From Niastella vici (GTDB lineage Bacteria; Bacteroidota; Bacteroidia; Chitinophagales; Chitinophagaceae), in the NCBI RefSeq assembly GCF_002077945.1, contig NZ_LVYD01000044.1:124001-188000 (forward strand): a stretch of DNA of 64,000 bases. The letters are read 5' to 3'. Numbering within the stretch: position 1 is the first letter of the stretch; every line of letters begins with the position of its first letter. This document shows positions 55,765 to 63,704 of the stretch, in pieces. The notes beneath the pieces are model-generated. The model had not been told where the DNA came from. It saw only the letters and a list, made by a program, of their open reading frames with translations, and searched no databases. The position numbers were made by a program, and so were the translations under genes.

Positions 55765-56902
55765 GTTTAATATGCCCAGTCTTGGCGCCGATATGGAGGC
55801 AGGAACGCTTCGCGAATGGCTGGTAAAACCTGGTGATAAAGTGAAGCGGGGAGATATTATTGCGATTGTAGAAACGCAGAAGGGGCTTATTGACATTGAA
55901 GTATTTGACGAAGGGGTTGTTAACCAGCTATTGATCAGGGAAGATGAAAAAGTTCCGGTAGGAACGGTCATGGCTTTGATCGCAAACGGAGAAAAAGGCA
56001 CCGGGAAAACTTTGCAGCGGTTGGGTAAGGAAACGGAAACAGGAAAACCGGTTGAAGAATGGCAACCTGTTATAGCGCCACACCTCGTAAAAGCATCGCC
56101 GCTGGCAAAACGGATTGCTGCCGAAAAGAACATTGACCTGCAAACTGTAAAAGGAACAGGAGAAGGAGGCGCTATTACAAAAGAGGATGTTGAAAAAGCC
56201 GCCGCACAAAAGGCAGTGATGAACGAGATAAAACCTCCTGCTACAGAAAGCATCAGGATGGCCGTAGCAGCCGCTATGAGCAAGTCGAACCGCGAAATAC
56301 CACATTACTATTTGCAACAGAAGATTGATATGCGTAAAGCCCTTGCGTGGCTGGTTGAAGCTAATAAACTAAGAGGTGTTAAACAACGGTTGCTGCCGGT
56401 TGTGCTCCTGATAAAAGCGGTTGCAAAAGCATTGACAGCCGTACCTGAATTAAATGGTTATTGGGAAAATGGTTTTCGGCATAAGGACGAAATAAATATT
56501 GGTTTTGCCATTTCACTGCGCTCAGGAGGTGTAATGATACCGGCTATTCATAATGCAGACAAAAAAACGTTAGATGAATTAATGACAGCCTTAAATTATA
56601 TTATACCCCGGGCAAGGGCCATGAAATTGAAAAGCTCTGAGTTAAGTACGTCAACTATTACCATAACGAGCCTTGGTGAAGCCAATGCAGAACTTGTATA
56701 TGGAGTGATCTATCCGCCACAGGTAGCACTGGTTGGATTTGGAAGCATTATAGAACAACCCTGGGCCGAGCAGGGCATGCTGGATGTTCGGCCGGTAATT
56801 ACAGCTACACTCGCCGCTGATCACCGGGCAACTGATGGAGCAACGGGTAGCAGATTGCTCATGTATATCAATAATTATCTACAAAAGCCTGAATTGCTAT
56901 GA
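55757..56902 (+). CDS. pdhC: Dihydrolipoamide acyltransferase (E2)
   Basis: 381 residues. One lipoyl domain (1-77) carries the lipoylated Lys in [17 protein letters not shown]. The peripheral-subunit-binding domain (~110-150) is [20 protein letters not shown]. The catalytic domain (~165-380) ends [20 protein letters not shown] with the His and Asp of the HRxxDG site. It is a short E2 with a single lipoyl domain. No E3 gene lies in the operon, so E3 must come from elsewhere. A 4-bp overlap joins it to the acyl carrier protein gene. Confidence 0.9.
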   Translation: MIEFNMPSLGADMEAGTLREWLVKPGDKVKRGDIIAIVETQKGLIDIEVFDEGVVNQLLIREDEKVPVGTVMALIANGEKGTGKTLQRLGKETETGKPVEEWQPVIAPHLVKASPLAKRIAAEKNIDLQTVKGTGEGGAITKEDVEKAAAQKAVMNEIKPPATESIRMAVAAAMSKSNREIPHYYLQQKIDMRKALAWLVEANKLRGVKQRLLPVVLLIKAVAKALTAVPELNGYWENGFRHKDEINIGFAISLRSGGVMIPAIHNADKKTLDELMTALNYIIPRARAMKLKSSELSTSTITITSLGEANAELVYGVIYPPQVALVGFGSIIEQPWAEQGMLDVRPVITATLAADHRATDGATGSRLLMYINNYLQKPELL

Positions 56903-57156
56903 CTGATGAAGAAATAAAACATGTGGTTGTTGAATTATTTAAAAAAATAGCTCCGGATACGGAACCGGAAAAGCTTGCTCCCGATGACGATATCCGCCAT
57001 ACGCTGGAAATTGATTCATTCGATGCATTGCAGTTTGTAGTGGCATTGGACGAACATTTTGGAATTGAGACACCGGAAGAAGACTATGGAAAAATTGCTA
57101 CAATGAAAAACCTGATCTATTATATACAACAAAAGAAAACCAGGCTGCCCACATGA
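56899..57156 (+). CDS. Acyl carrier protein embedded in the pdh operon
   Basis: 85 residues, acidic, with the phosphopantetheine Ser in LEIDSFDALQFVVALDEHFG (the usual motif is DSL). ACP helices II and III follow (PEEDYGKIATMKNLIYYI). It overlaps E2 by 4 bp and is followed by the universal stress gene 35 bp later. No fatty-acid or polyketide synthase gene is near, so it may carry a lipoyl precursor (octanoate) or an acyl group made by AcsA. That role is inferred. Confidence 0.85.
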   Translation: MTDEEIKHVVVELFKKIAPDTEPEKLAPDDDIRHTLEIDSFDALQFVVALDEHFGIETPEEDYGKIATMKNLIYYIQQKKTRLPT

Positions 57157-57191
57157 ATAATTGAATTATTTACTATTTAAAAATTGTTCAT

Positions 57192-58031
57192 ATGAAAAAG
57201 ATCATTGCCGCCATTGACGGATTGAAATTCTCTGACAGTGCTGTGCACTATGCTGTTCATCTGGCTCAGGAAACCAATGCGCATCTGGTTGGAGTGTTTC
57301 TTGACGATTTCACTTATCATAGTTATAAAATATACGAACTGGTAAGTAAAACAGGCGGCGTGGATGAGGAAAAACACAAAAGGCTTGAAAGAGCAGATGA
57401 AAGAACAAGGGAAGAGGCTGTGAATCATTTTACCAAAGCGTGCAGGGAAGCCGGTTTAAATTATACCATTCATCATGATAAAAGTATTGCTTTGCATGAA
57501 TTGCTGCACGAAAGTATTTATGCCGATCTCCTGGTTATTGAGAATAAAGAAACGCTTACTCATTATGAGGAAACCATACCTACCCAATTTATCAGGGATC
57601 TGTTAAGCGAGGTTCAGTGTCCGGTGCTGGTAGTGCCGAAAAAATATAAACCACTTGATAAGCTCATCTTGCTTTATGATGGACAGCCTTCATCAGTACA
57701 TGCTATCAGAACTTTCAGCTATCTTTTTCCTGAATTAAAATACCTCGAAACTGAAGTTGTTTCTGTAAGGGAATCAAGGGGTAACCGGCATATTCCTGAT
57801 GACCGGTTGATGAAGGAGTTTATGAAACGCCATTTTCCACAGGCTAATTATACAGTCTTAAATGGCTATGCAGATACCGAAATACCCGAAAACCTGAAAG
57901 CGCAGAACAATAATATCCTGGTTGTGCTCGGAGCTTATGAAAGAAGCAGGGTTTCACGCTGGTTCAGGGAAAGCCTTGCAGATGTACTAATGGAACAAAT
58001 TGATGCGCCATTGTTCATTGCCCCCAGGTAG
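57192..58031 (+). CDS. Universal stress protein with two UspA domains
   Basis: 279 residues. The first domain is IIAAIDGLKFSDSAVHYAVH and the second starts near 155 (KLILLYDGQPSSVHAIRTFS), with a late ILVVLGAYERSRVSRWFRES. The ATP-binding G-2x-G-9x-G(S/T) pattern is not clear in either half. Tandem Usp proteins are a hallmark of low-oxygen and starvation responses. Last gene of the acsA-pdh operon, with a weak terminator after it. Confidence 0.85.
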   Translation: MKKIIAAIDGLKFSDSAVHYAVHLAQETNAHLVGVFLDDFTYHSYKIYELVSKTGGVDEEKHKRLERADERTREEAVNHFTKACREAGLNYTIHHDKSIALHELLHESIYADLLVIENKETLTHYEETIPTQFIRDLLSEVQCPVLVVPKKYKPLDKLILLYDGQPSSVHAIRTFSYLFPELKYLETEVVSVRESRGNRHIPDDRLMKEFMKRHFPQANYTVLNGYADTEIPENLKAQNNNILVVLGAYERSRVSRWFRESLADVLMEQIDAPLFIAPR

Positions 58032-58043
58032 GTAATCGATGTG

Positions 58044-58072
58044 GCTCAATTCAGGAATGAGCTGCTATTTTT
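58044..58072 (+). terminator. Weak terminator of the acsA-pdh-usp operon
   Basis: GCTCA (58044-58048) and TGAGC (58058-58062) form a short stem followed by a TATTTTTATT tract, between convergent genes. Confidence 0.4.
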
Positions 58073-59087
58073 ATTCAATCGTCAACAGTTTAATATAATG
58101 ATCCATTAACCCAAGGTATTTATTCACTTCGTCCAGGTATATGATTCTTGCCATTTCGTTGCCAGCACTACGGGCTCTGAGACTATTTACTTTTGCCCTG
58201 ACATTGGCACGGTAACTTTTATAATAAACAAAAAGCTGATGATCTTTATTTGTCTCCACAGAAGGAAAAAAGTCATTATAATATTTGAGGAACAGATTCG
58301 ATAGATCCTGCCTTTCAAAAGCGTCCAGGTCCATACATAGAAAAGCAACTTCATTCAGTATATCAATTTGCCGGTAATCATCATTAAATTCTATACAGTC
58401 AAATGGTTGCGGGTCGGGCAACAAAAAAATATTCCTGGAGTGTAAATCTCCATGACAATCCCTAAAAAAACCGGCATTAAGCCTGTTGGCCAGTAAAGCC
58501 GTGTTCTTTTGCATAAAGACATCGGAAATATCAATGGCATTATTAATGATTGTGCTACTATCTACAGTCAAATGTTCCTGCAAAAACAATTTCTCTTCTC
58601 CCAGGTCATTAAATTTATTTCGAATATCCAACAGGTCTTTTTGATAAATGATAGTTGTTTTTTTATGGAAATCCGCTATTTTTTTTGCCAGATTGCGCAT
58701 GTCTGAATGGATAACTTTGTTATTCGATAAAAGCACATCCATTTGCAGATTCCTGTCTTGCTTTCGCATACGAACTGCATAATCTATTATTTCGCCCTCT
58801 TTTTTACCAATGAAGAACAGATCCGATATCTCTGTAACAGGCTGCACATCAAGATATATATGCTCAGTAAGCCTTTTGTTGAGTTCGATCTCTCTCTCGC
58901 AATAATATTTGCGTTTTTCCAAAGTAGAAAAATCAAGAAAAGAATAGCAGACCGGCTTTTTAATTTTAAATACAAACCGGTCACATAATATCACCCAGGA
59001 AATATGTGTTTCTATAAGCTCCGGCCGGCCATTATGTTCCGGGAATTCTCCAGCTGAAATCAACTTATCAATTTGTTCTTTTGTCAT
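58071..59087 (-). CDS. COG2187-type kinase-like protein (aminoglycoside phosphotransferase fold)
   Basis: 338 residues. The N-terminal hallmark is ETHISWVILCDRFVFKIKKP. The APH catalytic loop is CHGDLHSRNIFLL and the metal-binding stretch is FDCIEFNDDYRQIDILNEVA. The substrate is unknown. Its start overlaps the stop of the AAA kinase gene by 20 bp. In other bacteria COG2187 and COG0645 occur as one fused protein, and the mycobacterial relative is in the DosR regulon. A paralogue lies at 62607. Confidence 0.8.
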   Translation of the reverse strand: MTKEQIDKLISAGEFPEHNGRPELIETHISWVILCDRFVFKIKKPVCYSFLDFSTLEKRKYYCEREIELNKRLTEHIYLDVQPVTEISDLFFIGKKEGEIIDYAVRMRKQDRNLQMDVLLSNNKVIHSDMRNLAKKIADFHKKTTIIYQKDLLDIRNKFNDLGEEKLFLQEHLTVDSSTIINNAIDISDVFMQKNTALLANRLNAGFFRDCHGDLHSRNIFLLPDPQPFDCIEFNDDYRQIDILNEVAFLCMDLDAFERQDLSNLFLKYYNDFFPSVETNKDHQLFVYYKSYRANVRAKVNSLRARSAGNEMARIIYLDEVNKYLGLMDHYIKLLTIE

Positions 59088-59586
59088 TTTTTATACGCAG
59101 ATAATCAATAGCTGTTTGCAACATATCGTTTATGTTATCATTAGTTGATTGTAATATCAAATGTTTTTCCTGTAATGGTTCCCATTGCGCCTGTATGATT
59201 TTATATACCGTATAATCAGCTTCGCTGTCCGCTCTGTTTTGCTTTAATCTTTCCCGGATGAGCGATTCTGATGCCCTTACTTCAATAAAAAAAATACAGG
59301 TAGCATTTCTGGCTTCATCAATAAATTTTTTCCTGATCGAATGTTTGTAAAACGTTCCATCCAGCACGATATCTTTTTTTTGTATTACAGCCAGCTTCAT
59401 TAGTTCAAGCATTTTATTATATACCAACTGTTTTTCTTTTGATGAATACGTTCTTTGGGTAATCATCTTTTTTCTTACCCTGTCACTATTAATATATTCT
59501 ACCTCAATGGCCTTTGCCAGCCTTGAAGCGAAATAGCTTTTTCCTGAGCCAGGCAAACCCATTACTATTATCACCATAGTTGCCAT
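59068..59586 (-). CDS. COG0645-type P-loop kinase
   Basis: 172 residues from the ATG at 59586 (MATMVIIVMG); the longer frame to 59643 overlaps the upstream small gene. Walker A is MGLPGSGKSYFASRLA, the NMP-type base strand is DIVLDGTFY, and a lid holds several Arg (RERLKQNRADSEADYTVYKI). Probably a small-molecule or nucleotide-type kinase. It lies between the 58-residue protein (16 bp upstream) and the COG2187 gene it overlaps, forming a three-gene minus-strand operon. Confidence 0.78.
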   Translation of the reverse strand: MATMVIIVMGLPGSGKSYFASRLAKAIEVEYINSDRVRKKMITQRTYSSKEKQLVYNKMLELMKLAVIQKKDIVLDGTFYKHSIRKKFIDEARNATCIFFIEVRASESLIRERLKQNRADSEADYTVYKIIQAQWEPLQEKHLILQSTNDNINDMLQTAIDYLRIKNDKRTN

Positions 59587-59602
59587 GTTTGGTTTAAATA
59601 CG

Positions 59603-59779
59603 TTATTCTGGTTTTGGCCATTCAGGCGGTGGCGAAGGTTCATCCGGATCTTTTTCGGGTGTTATCTCAGGTTCTTCTTCCGGAGATACAGGCTCCTCTG
59701 GTATACTTTCGGGCACTAATTCAGGATTGGCTGGGAGAGGAATTTCTGACGGCTCTTTAATTTTCTTTTTTTTAGCCAT
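59603..59779 (-). CDS. 58-residue Pro/Glu-rich protein
   Basis: The frame from the ATG at 59779 reads MAKKKKIKEPSEIPLPANPE, then 38 residues dominated by Pro, Glu and Asp, ending PPPEWPKPE. The basic head and acidic, disordered tail are distinctive, and the codons are consistent with a real gene. It is the first gene of the operon with the kinase-like pair and has a box/-7-like promoter 15-80 bp upstream. The function is unknown; it could be a disordered linker or partner peptide. Confidence 0.65.
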   Translation of the reverse strand: MAKKKKIKEPSEIPLPANPELVPESIPEEPVSPEEEPEITPEKDPDEPSPPPEWPKPE

Positions 59780-59793
59780 AAAAGAACTTTTTC

Positions 59794-59889
59794 CAAATAA
59801 CGGTCATTTGGTAATTAAATTGAATGAGGGACATCACAGAGGCTATTGATATGCATCATAATATGGCGAACAACAGGAAGATAATTTTG
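59794..59889. promoter_or_regulatory. Divergent promoter region with two Crp/Fnr-type boxes
   Basis: TGAGGGACATCA (59825-59836) and TGATATGCATCA (59847-59858) are 22 bp apart. Plus: TAATTTTG (59882-59889), exact TAnnTTTG, 33 nt from the second box, drives cdsA. Minus: GTTATTTG (59794-59801), 33 nt from the first box, drives the 58-residue gene. Each box thus fits one direction. Confidence 0.68.
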
Positions 59890-59920
59890 AATAGCAATAT
59901 GCAACTCAATGTAAGTGTAA

Positions 59921-60751
59921 ATGACGATGAATAATTTAGCCCAACGGGCGATCACTGGTCTGATATTGACCGCAATTATTATTGCCGCAATCAGCTTAAG
60001 TGTTTATAGCTTCATATTGTTGATGCTGGTCATTAACGTGCTGACTTTGTTGGAGTTTTACCGTTTATTTCAGACAGTCGGGCTTCTGCCCAGGAAAACA
60101 GCCGGCATATTATTGTCTATATGCATAGTTATTTCGTACACGCTGGTTATAAGTGGTTTACTTGAGGGGAAAGCTATATTGATCAATATCCCTTTTGCAT
60201 TCAGTATCTTTGTTTTTGAACTATATTCGAAAGCTACTAATCCATTTGTAAACCTCGCCTTCACCTTTTTAGGTGTCTTTAGTATAACTATTCCATATTG
60301 CTTTTTTATTAGTATTGCCTTTTGGCCAGTTTCGTCGGGGATTTATGATTACAAAATGGTTCTTGGGTATTTTTTCATTCTCTGGGCAAGCGATACTTGC
60401 GCTTATTTTGTTGGGAAATATATTGGCAGTCATCATTTATTTGAACGCATTTCGCCCAAAAAAACCTGGGAAGGTAGCCTTGGAGGAATGGTTGGTGCAG
60501 TTATAGTTGCCTATGTTGTTTCCTATTTCTTTAAGGACATATACATGATTCACTGGATAGCCATAGCGCTTATTATTGTGGTTTTTGGCTCCTATGGCGA
60601 TTTAATTAAATCGCTTATGAAACGCAGCCTCAACCTGAAAGATTCCGGTACTATTTTGCCCGGACATGGCGGTATGCTCGACCGGTTTGATTCCCTGCTG
60701 GGTTCTGCTCCATTTGTATTTAGCTATTTAATGCTTTGCAGCCATGAATAA
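59921..60751 (+). CDS. cdsA: Phosphatidate cytidylyltransferase
   Basis: 276 residues with eight or so membrane helices. The CdsA signature is near the end: SPKKTWEGSLGGMVGA, then GSYGDLIKSLMKRSLNLKDS and LPGHGGMLDRFDSLLGSAPF. It makes CDP-diacylglycerol from phosphatidate. The start is the ATG at 59921; an in-frame ATG lies at 59927. The stop overlaps the next gene, which would use the product. Confidence 0.92.
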   Translation: MTMNNLAQRAITGLILTAIIIAAISLSVYSFILLMLVINVLTLLEFYRLFQTVGLLPRKTAGILLSICIVISYTLVISGLLEGKAILINIPFAFSIFVFELYSKATNPFVNLAFTFLGVFSITIPYCFFISIAFWPVSSGIYDYKMVLGYFFILWASDTCAYFVGKYIGSHHLFERISPKKTWEGSLGGMVGAVIVAYVVSYFFKDIYMIHWIAIALIIVVFGSYGDLIKSLMKRSLNLKDSGTILPGHGGMLDRFDSLLGSAPFVFSYLMLCSHE

Positions 60752-61355
60752 GTTCCGTTATTATTTTGTGAATGGTATTACGCTTTACCGTATGATGGTT
60801 GCACCGCTGCTTGTTTTCCTGATTTTCAGCCGGCAGCTGGATTTATTTAAGTGGTTATTTGGATTTAGTTTTTTTACCGATGTATTGGATGGATGGCTGG
60901 CCCGCAAATACAAGGTAGCCAGCAAACTGGGCGCCAGGCTTGATTCTATTGCCGATGATCTTACTATTGTTGCAGGTATTACAGGAGTTATTGTATTAAA
61001 GCCCGATTTCTTTAAACAGGAAATGGCTCTAATAGTTTTTTTGCTGATTTTATTTCTCATACAAACTATCCTCGCTTTCATCCGGTATGGTAAAATCAGT
61101 AGTTTCCATACATATGCGGCTAAACTTTCAGCGCTGTTTCAGGGCTTCTTCCTTATTCTGCTTTTCTTTCTTCATGAACCTGTTTATATTTTGTTTTATA
61201 CAGCTGTTTTTGTTACAACTGTAGATCTTATTGAAGAGATAATTCTGGTGTTGCTCTTGCCTGAATGGGAAACCAACGTTAAAAGTTTGTACTGGGTGAT
61301 GAAAAGGAAAAAAAATGCCGGCACGACAGTTGATTATAAACAGCAATCACAATGA
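60744..61355 (+). CDS. CDP-alcohol phosphatidyltransferase
   Basis: 203 residues, about six helices. The family motif DGxxARxxxxxxxxGxxxDxxxD is present as DGWLARKYKVASKLGARLDS followed by IADD. It transfers phosphatidate from CDP-diacylglycerol to an alcohol such as glycerol phosphate; the acceptor is not certain. The start overlaps cdsA by 8 bp. Its TGA stop codon (61353-61355) forms the left half of the next TGAnnnnnnTCA box. Confidence 0.87.
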   Translation: MNKFRYYFVNGITLYRMMVAPLLVFLIFSRQLDLFKWLFGFSFFTDVLDGWLARKYKVASKLGARLDSIADDLTIVAGITGVIVLKPDFFKQEMALIVFLLILFLIQTILAFIRYGKISSFHTYAAKLSALFQGFFLILLFFLHEPVYILFYTAVFVTTVDLIEEIILVLLLPEWETNVKSLYWVMKRKKNAGTTVDYKQQSQ

Positions 61356-61396
61356 CCAGCATCATCTTTTTCGGTATGTCATAATTACTACCTTTA
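61351..61396 (+). promoter_or_regulatory. Crp/Fnr-type box and -7 element of the leader RNA / prs unit
   Basis: TGACCAGCATCA (61353-61364) has its centre 34 nt from TACCTTTA (61389-61396; 7 of 8 to TAnnTTTG). The predicted start near 61403 coincides with the first paired base of the leader RNA. Confidence 0.62.
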
Positions 61397-61402
61397 TACA
61401 AG

Positions 61403-61607
61403 ATTTAACCCGAAGAGGGATCGGTTAATCAGGAGGATAGATATAGCTGTTCAAACGACAGTAAACTATCTGACCGAAATGCAGAATAAAAACTGCTACT
61501 TTAACCAGGAAATTTTCGGGTTAAGCAGACGCTGATAGAATAAAGGTTGCAAAAGACCATAAGCTATCAACGTCGTTCTGAGGCGGGCTGCAAAGCCCGC
61601 CTTTTTA
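61403..61607 (+). ncRNA. Structured ~205-nt leader or small RNA ending in a terminator
   Basis: The predicted 5' end is near 61403. TTAACCCGAA (61405-61414) can pair over ~100 nt with TTCGGGTTAA (61515-61524), a closed 10-bp helix. The RNA ends in AGGCGGGCT-GCAA-AGCCCGCCT (61581-61602), a perfect 9-bp stem with a GNRA loop, followed by TTTTT. No start codon with a plausible frame is seen inside. It is either an sRNA or an attenuated 5' leader of the PRPP-synthetase gene, whose ATG is only 16 nt after the T-run. Confidence 0.6.
61581..61607 (+). terminator. Perfect intrinsic terminator directly before the prs start
   Basis: A 9-bp GC-rich stem, GCAA loop and T5 tract. The gap to the ATG at 61623 is too short for a separate promoter and leader, so the downstream gene must be reached by read-through, by RNA processing or by a leaderless start. 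Confidence 0.88.
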
Positions 61608-61622
61608 AATATCAAGAGCATT

Positions 61623-62597
61623 ATGAAAATATTTGCATTACACAACAGCCGTGGTTTTGGTGAACTGGTGGCCAACGAGTTAGGTGTGGCACTTGGTGAA
61701 CATGAAGAAAGGGAATTCGAAGATGGGGAGCATAAAAGCCGGCCTCTTGAAAATGTACGTAATCAGGATGTATTTGTGATTCAATCATTGTACAGCGATT
61801 ACGAAAAAAGTGTGAATGATAAACTGTGCCGCCTTTTATTTTTTTTATCTGCATTAAAGGATGCTTCGGCCCGGCGGGTTACGGCCGTAGTACCCTACCT
61901 GTGTTATGCGCGAAAAGACCGGAAAACCAAGCCGCGTGACCCCGTAACTACCCGTTACATCGCCCGGCTATTCGAAGCAGCAGGGGCAGATTGTATACTT
62001 ACTATTGATGTACATAATATTCAGGCTTTCCAAAATGCGTTTCGTTGTACTACAGAACATCTCGAAGCAAAAAAAATATTTGCCGATTTTCTTATTCCTC
62101 AACTGACAACTGATGATGCCATTGTCATAATGTCGCCGGATATTGGGGGCATTAAGCGGGCTGAGCAATTTCAACAATCAATAAGCAAACGACTGAATCA
62201 GGAGTTGCCGGTAGCGTTTATGGAAAAATACCGCAGCAGCGGTGAAGTGTGGGGTGAAAAAGTAGCAGGGGATGTAAAAGGAAAAACGGTTGTAATTATC
62301 GACGACCTGGTAAGCAGCGGGGGAACATTAGCGCGGGCAGGGGTAGCCTGTAAACGGGCAGGCGCAAAAAAAGTGCTGGCTGTTGCCACTCATGGCATCT
62401 TTACCGGTGAACCTGACAAAACATTGCAGGAGGAAAGTTTACAACAAATTATAGTAACCAACACGATTCCGCCTTTCAGGTTGGAGCACACACAGGTAAA
62501 AGAAAAAGTAAAAATTTTGAATGCGGCGCCACTTTTTGCGGAAGCCATTAAACGAATGTATGAAGGTGGTTCGGTTGCTGAGTTGTTACAGGATTAA
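61623..62597 (+). CDS. prs: Ribose-phosphate pyrophosphokinase-like protein
   Basis: 324 residues. PRPP-synthetase features: VVPYLCYARKDRKTKPRDPV, AAGADCILTIDVHNIQAFQN, and the PRPP loop TVVIIDDLVSSGGTLARAG. Spacing agrees with the family, but the flexible loops are divergent, so it is likely a second, specialised copy. It makes PRPP from ribose 5-phosphate and ATP, which the PRTase at 44210 could use. It is followed after 9 bp by a COG2187 paralogue. Confidence 0.85.
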   Translation: MKIFALHNSRGFGELVANELGVALGEHEEREFEDGEHKSRPLENVRNQDVFVIQSLYSDYEKSVNDKLCRLLFFLSALKDASARRVTAVVPYLCYARKDRKTKPRDPVTTRYIARLFEAAGADCILTIDVHNIQAFQNAFRCTTEHLEAKKIFADFLIPQLTTDDAIVIMSPDIGGIKRAEQFQQSISKRLNQELPVAFMEKYRSSGEVWGEKVAGDVKGKTVVIIDDLVSSGGTLARAGVACKRAGAKKVLAVATHGIFTGEPDKTLQEESLQQIIVTNTIPPFRLEHTQVKEKVKILNAAPLFAEAIKRMYEGGSVAELLQD

Positions 62598-62606
62598 TAT
62601 AGATCA

Positions 62607-63653
62607 ATGGCTAAAATTTTCATAGAACAGCCACTTAAAGAAACCAGAATATCTGCTGGTGAAAAGGTTGCTTTTTTAAAACAACCTGGTGCTTATCCAT
62701 TCGAGGTAAGCCAGGTAGAAGCAAAAGAAACCCATATGTCATGGGTGTTTTTGGCAGATGGCTTTGCATATAAACTTAAAAAGCCCGTTAAATACCGTTT
62801 CCTGGATTTCAGCATACTAGAAGCAAGATTTAGGGATTGTCGTGATGAAGTTCGCTTGAACAGGAGACTGGCAAAGAATATTTATCTTGGCATAATACCC
62901 CTTACTGTTGATGAAAAAGGTACGATGACTTTAGAGGGCAAAGGAACGATCATAGACTGGCTTGTGAAGATGAAAAGATTACCGGAGGAAAACATGCTGG
63001 ATTATGTAATCAGGCATCATATTGTTAATAAAACCATGGTACAGCCGGCTGCTATATTGCTAACGGAATTTTATAAAGGCGCGCAGTCTGCTGATACAAA
63101 GCCAGGCCTATACAGGGAAAAACTTAAAGGCGAGGTGCATGCCGTTTACAGAGAACTGGTTAATCCCATGTTTCAGTTGCCAATTGCAATGATCGAACTG
63201 CTTACAGCCGGATTGCTGCACTTTCTTAATGATCATGCATCCATGTTCGATAAACGGGTTACAGATGGAAAGATCATAGAAGCCCATGGCGACTTGCGGC
63301 CGGAACATATTTGCATTGCTCAGGAACCAGCTATCATTGACTGCCTGGAATTTAACCGTGACCTGAGGATACTGGATACGGCGGAAGAATTATCCTTTCT
63401 TGCCATGGAATGTGACATACTGGGCAATTTTCTGGTGGGGGACTTGTTTTTAGATACATATGCTTCTTTTACTTCTGATCACATACCGTCGTCTCTCATT
63501 TTATTTTATAAAATAAAACGAGCCTGTTTGCGGACCTTTCTTGTTATAAGACATATACTGGAGCCAATGTATAAAGAGGACCCCAAATGGCTGGCAAAAG
63601 CCAATGGCTACCTGCAACTGGCGGCGCAATACCATAAAAAACTTATAGCCTGA
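62607..63653 (+). CDS. COG2187-type kinase-like protein, second copy
   Basis: 348 residues, paralogous to 58071-59087: AKETHMSWVFLADGFAYKLK matches the same N-terminal hallmark, AHGDLRPEHICI is the catalytic loop, and IIDCLEFNRDLRILDTAEEL the metal-binding stretch. Similarity between the copies is clear by motif but the middle is divergent. This copy has no adjacent COG0645 kinase and is instead coupled to the PRPP-synthetase gene. Confidence 0.78.
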   Translation: MAKIFIEQPLKETRISAGEKVAFLKQPGAYPFEVSQVEAKETHMSWVFLADGFAYKLKKPVKYRFLDFSILEARFRDCRDEVRLNRRLAKNIYLGIIPLTVDEKGTMTLEGKGTIIDWLVKMKRLPEENMLDYVIRHHIVNKTMVQPAAILLTEFYKGAQSADTKPGLYREKLKGEVHAVYRELVNPMFQLPIAMIELLTAGLLHFLNDHASMFDKRVTDGKIIEAHGDLRPEHICIAQEPAIIDCLEFNRDLRILDTAEELSFLAMECDILGNFLVGDLFLDTYASFTSDHIPSSLILFYKIKRACLRTFLVIRHILEPMYKEDPKWLAKANGYLQLAAQYHKKLIA

Positions 63654-63704
63654 TACAATGACTGTTATCATTTAGTTCACTAATTGTAATCAACCGGTAT
63701 TTTA

